Positions 60,162 through 64,000 of a stretch of DNA of 64,000 bases are shown in pieces; the stretch's first letter is position 1; each line of letters begins with the position of its first letter. Source of the DNA: Pseudomonas sp. RC10 (GTDB lineage Bacteria; Pseudomonadota; Gammaproteobacteria; Pseudomonadales; Pseudomonadaceae); the NCBI RefSeq assembly GCF_038397775.1, contig NZ_CP151650.1, positions 4,960,001 to 5,024,000 of the forward strand, read 5' to 3'. Made by a program: the position numbers and the translations under genes. The notes under the pieces were generated by a model. That model did not search any database. It saw nothing but the letters and a program-made list of their open reading frames with translations, and was not told the DNA's origin.

Positions 60162-60171
60162 GGGCCGCTCC

Positions 60172-61030
<859 letters not shown>

Positions 61031-61038
<8 letters not shown>

Positions 61039-62161
61039 GGGGCACCTCGCTGGCCGACGCTGCATTGGCGTCGGCTTCCAGCAGAAATTCATCGGCGTAG
61101 AGCATCAACCACTGGGCCGGAAAACTGATCCAGGCCTGGCCTTGCGGCACCGGTTTGTCTTCCTGCAGGCGGACCTTCAGCGATTGCCCGGCCAGGTTCA
61201 GGGTGAGGATTTTGTAGGTCCCCAAGTCCTCGACATAGGTCACGTCGGCGCACATGGCGTCGTCGAACGGCCCATCCCAAACATGGACGAACTCGGGCCG
61301 GATGCCGACCTTGAGGGTGCTCCACTTCGTGACGGCCAGACGCTGTTGCAGGGCTTCCGGCAAAGGCAGATGAATGCCGCCGAAGCCCACGCCGCCTGCT
61401 TCAGGCTTGACCTCAATGAGGTTCATGCCGGGGCTGCCGATGAAGTAACCGACAAAGGTGTGATGGGGTTTTTCGAACAGCTCACGCGGGGTGCCGAACT
61501 GCACGATCTGGCCGCCGTACATGACCGCGATCTTGTCGGCGAAGGTCGAAGCCTCCAACTGATCGTGGGTGACGTAGACCATGGTGATGTTGAACTGCTC
61601 GTGGATCTGCTTGAGCTTGCGCCGCAGTTTCCACTTCAGGTGCGGGTCGATCACGGTCAGCGGTTCGTCGAACAGGATCGCCGACACGTCGTCGCGCACC
61701 AGACCGCGGCCCATGGAGACTTTCTGTTTCTCGTCAGCCGTGAGGCCCTTGGCCTTCTTTTTCAGCAGCGGTTGCAGGTCCAATACATCGGCGATTTCCT
61801 GCACTTTGATCTGAATTTTCGCCTCGGCCATGCCCTGATTGCGCAGGGGAAAGGCGAGGTTGTCGTACACCGTCATGGTGTCGTAGACCACCGGAAACTG
61901 GAAAACCTGAGCGATATTGCGCTGCTCCGGCGACATGTCGTTGACCACGGTAGTGTCGAACATCACCCTGCCTTCCGACGGGCTGAGCAGGCCGGAAATG
62001 ATGTTGAGCAAGGTCGATTTGCCACATCCAGACGGGCCGAGCAAGGCATAGGCCCCGCCCTGCTCCCAGATGTGAGTCATCTCGCGGATTGCGTAGTCTT
62101 CAGGGCCAGTGGGGTTTGCGCTGTAGCTGTGCGCGAGTTGTTGCAAGCGGATCTCGGCCAT
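61031..62161 (-). CDS. ABC transporter ATP-binding protein (GlpT-like), degenerate signature motif
   Basis: The 376-residue ATPase has Walker A GPSGCGKST, Q-loop QFPVVYD, Walker B AILFDEPLTVID and the switch His in YVTHDQLEA. The ABC signature is LTADEKQK instead of LSGGQ. A C-terminal OB-like regulatory domain follows (VGIRPEFVHVWDGPFDD). It overlaps the partner ATPase stop (TGATG). In a heterodimer it would supply a full Walker site but not a normal signature. Confidence 0.92.
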
Positions 62162-63255
62162 CAGGCAACCCTCGCCATGCGCAGGCCCGGTGCCTGGATA
62201 AGCCCGCCCTGCTGATCGAACACGAATAATTTGTGAGTCGGGATGTACACGCGAATCGGCGTGTCGACGTCGTACTCGTGCACCCCCGGCAGGTGCAGGA
62301 CCAACGAGAAATGCTCGTTACGCACGTGAAGGAACGTTTCCGAGCCGCTGATCTCCGCCAGTTCCACGGTAACCGCCAGTTCCAGATCGTCGTCGTTGGA
62401 CGGTACGAGACTCAGGTGGCTGGGGCGCACACCAAAACCGTATTCGCCATCGCCGATCTTGCGCAGGTCAACGTTGAGCGGGAAATGCACGAAATTGGCG
62501 AAGCTCACTTCGTTGCCATCGATACGGCCCGGCATCAGGTTGATCGGCGGCTCGGAGAACAGCTCGGCGGCCAGCACGGTTTTCGGCTGATGGTAGACCT
62601 CAGGGGTCTTGCCGCTCTGGATCAGCCGGCCTTCGTGCAGGATCGTCGTAGTGCCGCCCAGCGCCAGCGCTTCGTTGGGCTCGGTGGTGGCGTAGACCGC
62701 GATGGTGTTGCGGGTCTCGAACAGCTGGCGCATTTCCTGACGCAGCTCTTCGCGCAATTTGTAGTCGAGGTTGACCAGCGGCTCGTCGAACAGAATCAGC
62801 TCGGCGTCTTTCACCAGCGCCCGCGCCATGGCCGTACGCTGCTGCTGGCCGCCGGAGAGTTCGAGGGGGTAGCGGCTGAGGAACTTCTCGATTCGCAGCA
62901 TCTTGGCGGTTTCCCGCACGCGGCTGTCGATTTCGTCTTTCGACATTTTGGCCTGGCGCAGTGGCGAGGCGATGTTGTCGTAGACGGTCATGCTCGGGTA
63001 GTTGATGAATTGCTGATAAACCATCGACACATTGCGATGACGCACCGCAACCTGGGTGACATCTTTGCCATTCATCAGTACGCGGCCGCTGTCTGGCTTG
63101 TCCAGACCGGCCATCAAGCGCATCAGGCTGGTTTTGCCTGATAAGGTGCGCCCCAGCAATACGTTGAATGAGCCGGGTTCGAAGCTCAGCGACGCATCGT
63201 CGATCCAGATTTGACCGTCGACGGCTCGGCTGACGTGCTCAAGCGTGAGAGACAT
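62161..63255 (-). CDS. ABC transporter ATP-binding protein (GlpS-like), missing switch histidine
   Basis: The 364-residue ATPase, first gene of the operon, has Walker A GRTLSGKTS, signature LELSGGQQQR and Walker B LILFDEPLVNLD. The switch region reads YATTEPNEA, lacking the His normally present. A C-terminal regulatory domain follows (GVRPSHLSLVPSND). A sigma-54 promoter about 70-90 bp upstream probably drives the operon. Confidence 0.92.
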   Translation of the reverse strand: MSLTLEHVSRAVDGQIWIDDASLSFEPGSFNVLLGRTLSGKTSLMRLMAGLDKPDSGRVLMNGKDVTQVAVRHRNVSMVYQQFINYPSMTVYDNIASPLRQAKMSKDEIDSRVRETAKMLRIEKFLSRYPLELSGGQQQRTAMARALVKDAELILFDEPLVNLDYKLREELRQEMRQLFETRNTIAVYATTEPNEALALGGTTTILHEGRLIQSGKTPEVYHQPKTVLAAELFSEPPINLMPGRIDGNEVSFANFVHFPLNVDLRKIGDGEYGFGVRPSHLSLVPSNDDDLELAVTVELAEISGSETFLHVRNEHFSLVLHLPGVHEYDVDTPIRVYIPTHKLFVFDQQGGLIQAPGLRMARVA

Positions 63256-63326
63256 GGCGTGCCCTTTTTATTTGTCTTGTTCGGGGTGAAGCGGTTGGTC
63301 TGTTTTTTAACGACCACGTGTTGGAT

Positions 63327-63342
63327 AGCGACAATCGTGCCA
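63327..63342 (-). promoter_or_regulatory. Sigma-54 promoter for the transporter operon
   Basis: On the minus strand TGGCACG-N4-TCGCT, with the GG and GC doublets separated by ten bases, matches TGGCACG-N4-TTGCW at all but one position. It lies 72 bp upstream of the first ATPase start. Confidence 0.8.
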
Positions 63343-63428
63343 ATCGACGTTCGCTAACGAACACTGCCTCGAAACCTGCGATATAGAGCGATCAGGGCGA
63401 ATGAGCTTGTTCGCCAATATTCGTTGCT

Positions 63429-63512
63429 GAACATAAGTGAACAGGAAAGGCTGAACACCTGAACAAAATGAACATTGACTTTGAACAATCCTGAACAACA
63501 ATGGGTGAACGT
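63429..63512. repeat. Cluster of eight TGAAC repeats, probable activator binding region
   Basis: TGAACA occurs at 63429, 63439, 63453, 63461, 63470, 63483 and 63493, and TGAACG at 63507, all in the same direction and 8-14 bp apart. They lie between the sigma-54 promoter and the divergent regulator gene, where an enhancer would be. Confidence 0.75.
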
Positions 63513-63580
63513 TTCGAGCACGGATGCTTGGCCCACGCCGTACCCCAAAAACAATAATAGCTACCGGACGGAGCCAGACC

Positions 63581-64000
63581 ATGGCCGCTACAGGCGCATC
63601 CACTGCTCACGACACCATCATTCGGGACTCATGGGCCCGCTGCCGAGAGTTCGGCCTGGACCATCAGTCACGCCCCGCCTTCAATCGGCTGCCTGAACAG
63701 CAGGTTTCTCAGCTGCTGGAACGCCATCAGTCGCTGGTGCAGACCACCCATCAACAGGTGCTGCCCTTCTACGAGAACATTCTCAGCAACTCCAACTGCC
63801 TGATTCTGCTGGCTGACCAACAAGGCCAGGTGCTCAATTCGTGGGGCACCAAGCGCTTCGTCGAACCGGATCAGCAGCGGGGGTTCATCGCCGGGGCCAG
63901 TTGGCTCGAACGCGGGGTCGGCACCAACGCCATCGGCACGGCGCTGGCCTGTGAACAGGCTGTTCACATTGAACACGATGAACACTTTTTGAAGGCCAAC
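63581..64000 (+). CDS. AcoR-like sigma-54-dependent regulator (partial, N-terminal part)
   Basis: The 140 visible residues begin MAATGASTAHDTIIRDSWARCREFGLDHQ and run into a GAF-type sensor domain (LILLADQQGQVLNSWGTKRF, ASWLERGVGTNAIGTALACEQAV), as in AcoR-family bacterial enhancer-binding proteins. The AAA+ and DNA-binding domains would follow beyond the window. It is divergent from the ABC operon and faces its sigma-54 promoter, so it is the likely activator. Confidence 0.88.
   Translation, partial: MAATGASTAHDTIIRDSWARCREFGLDHQSRPAFNRLPEQQVSQLLERHQSLVQTTHQQVLPFYENILSNSNCLILLADQQGQVLNSWGTKRFVEPDQQRGFIAGASWLERGVGTNAIGTALACEQAVHIEHDEHFLKAN

Noticed and set aside
63951..63986. Additional TGAACA-like copies inside the regulator coding sequence
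   Set aside because: They fall in coding sequence for a conserved GAF region and may reflect codon choice; not included in the enhancer array.

Overview
The window is a stretch of Pseudomonas chromosome, most likely P. fluorescens group, with one complete lambda-like siphoviral prophage of about 52 kb in the middle. The host identification rests on gene order: clpX, clpP and tig on one side, and tRNA-Leu, tRNA-His, tRNA-Arg and folD on the other, which I know as one continuous block in Pseudomonas. ClpP and trigger factor also read as typical Pseudomonas proteins.

Host left (1-3419): clpX (its C-terminal end lies outside the window), clpP and tig, all on the minus strand, then the terminator that originally ended the tRNA transcript. 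Prophage (3420-55490): bounded by a 17-bp repeat that equals the 3' end of tRNA-Leu(TAG), with a P4-type integrase next to the intact tRNA. Reading inward from the left are an SOS block (a LexA-box gene, umuC, umuD and an SRAP gene), holin and endolysin, tail fibre and tail tip genes, a very long tape measure gene, a 3-kb island of cargo genes, tail chaperones with a lambda-type frameshift, tail, neck and head genes, portal and terminase. Then come a tailspike, a lectin-like bacteriocin behind a Com-type zinc finger gene, and the early leftward genes (a Q-position gene, rusA, a P-like gene, a composite replication initiator, cII, cro). The cI-type repressor follows, then a second operator region, and a long rightward operon with small genes, a PD-(D/E)XK nuclease, RecT, a FtsK-gamma protein, an SMC-like ATPase, a DnaQ-like exonuclease, a cytosine methyltransferase, cargo genes, an AlpA-type excisionase and the integrase.

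Host right (55474-64000): three tRNA genes, folD, a REPIN, a six-gene ABC transporter operon arranged like the rhizobial glycerol transporter GlpSTPQUV, and the start of a divergent AcoR-like regulator. A near-consensus sigma-54 promoter and a cluster of TGAAC repeats lie between the last two.

Control reads as lambda-like. A cleavable S24 repressor and Cro face each other across one operator cluster, and the same 13-bp operator recurs three times in front of the rightward operon. Three LexA boxes control further genes directly. The most unusual parts are a com-lectin bacteriocin pair arranged like Mu com-mom, a portal protein with a fused 2H-phosphoesterase (Acb1-like) domain, a HEPN plus TPR-like gene pair bounded by 19-bp repeats, a phage protein with a FtsK gamma domain, and a methyltransferase with four 30-residue repeats.
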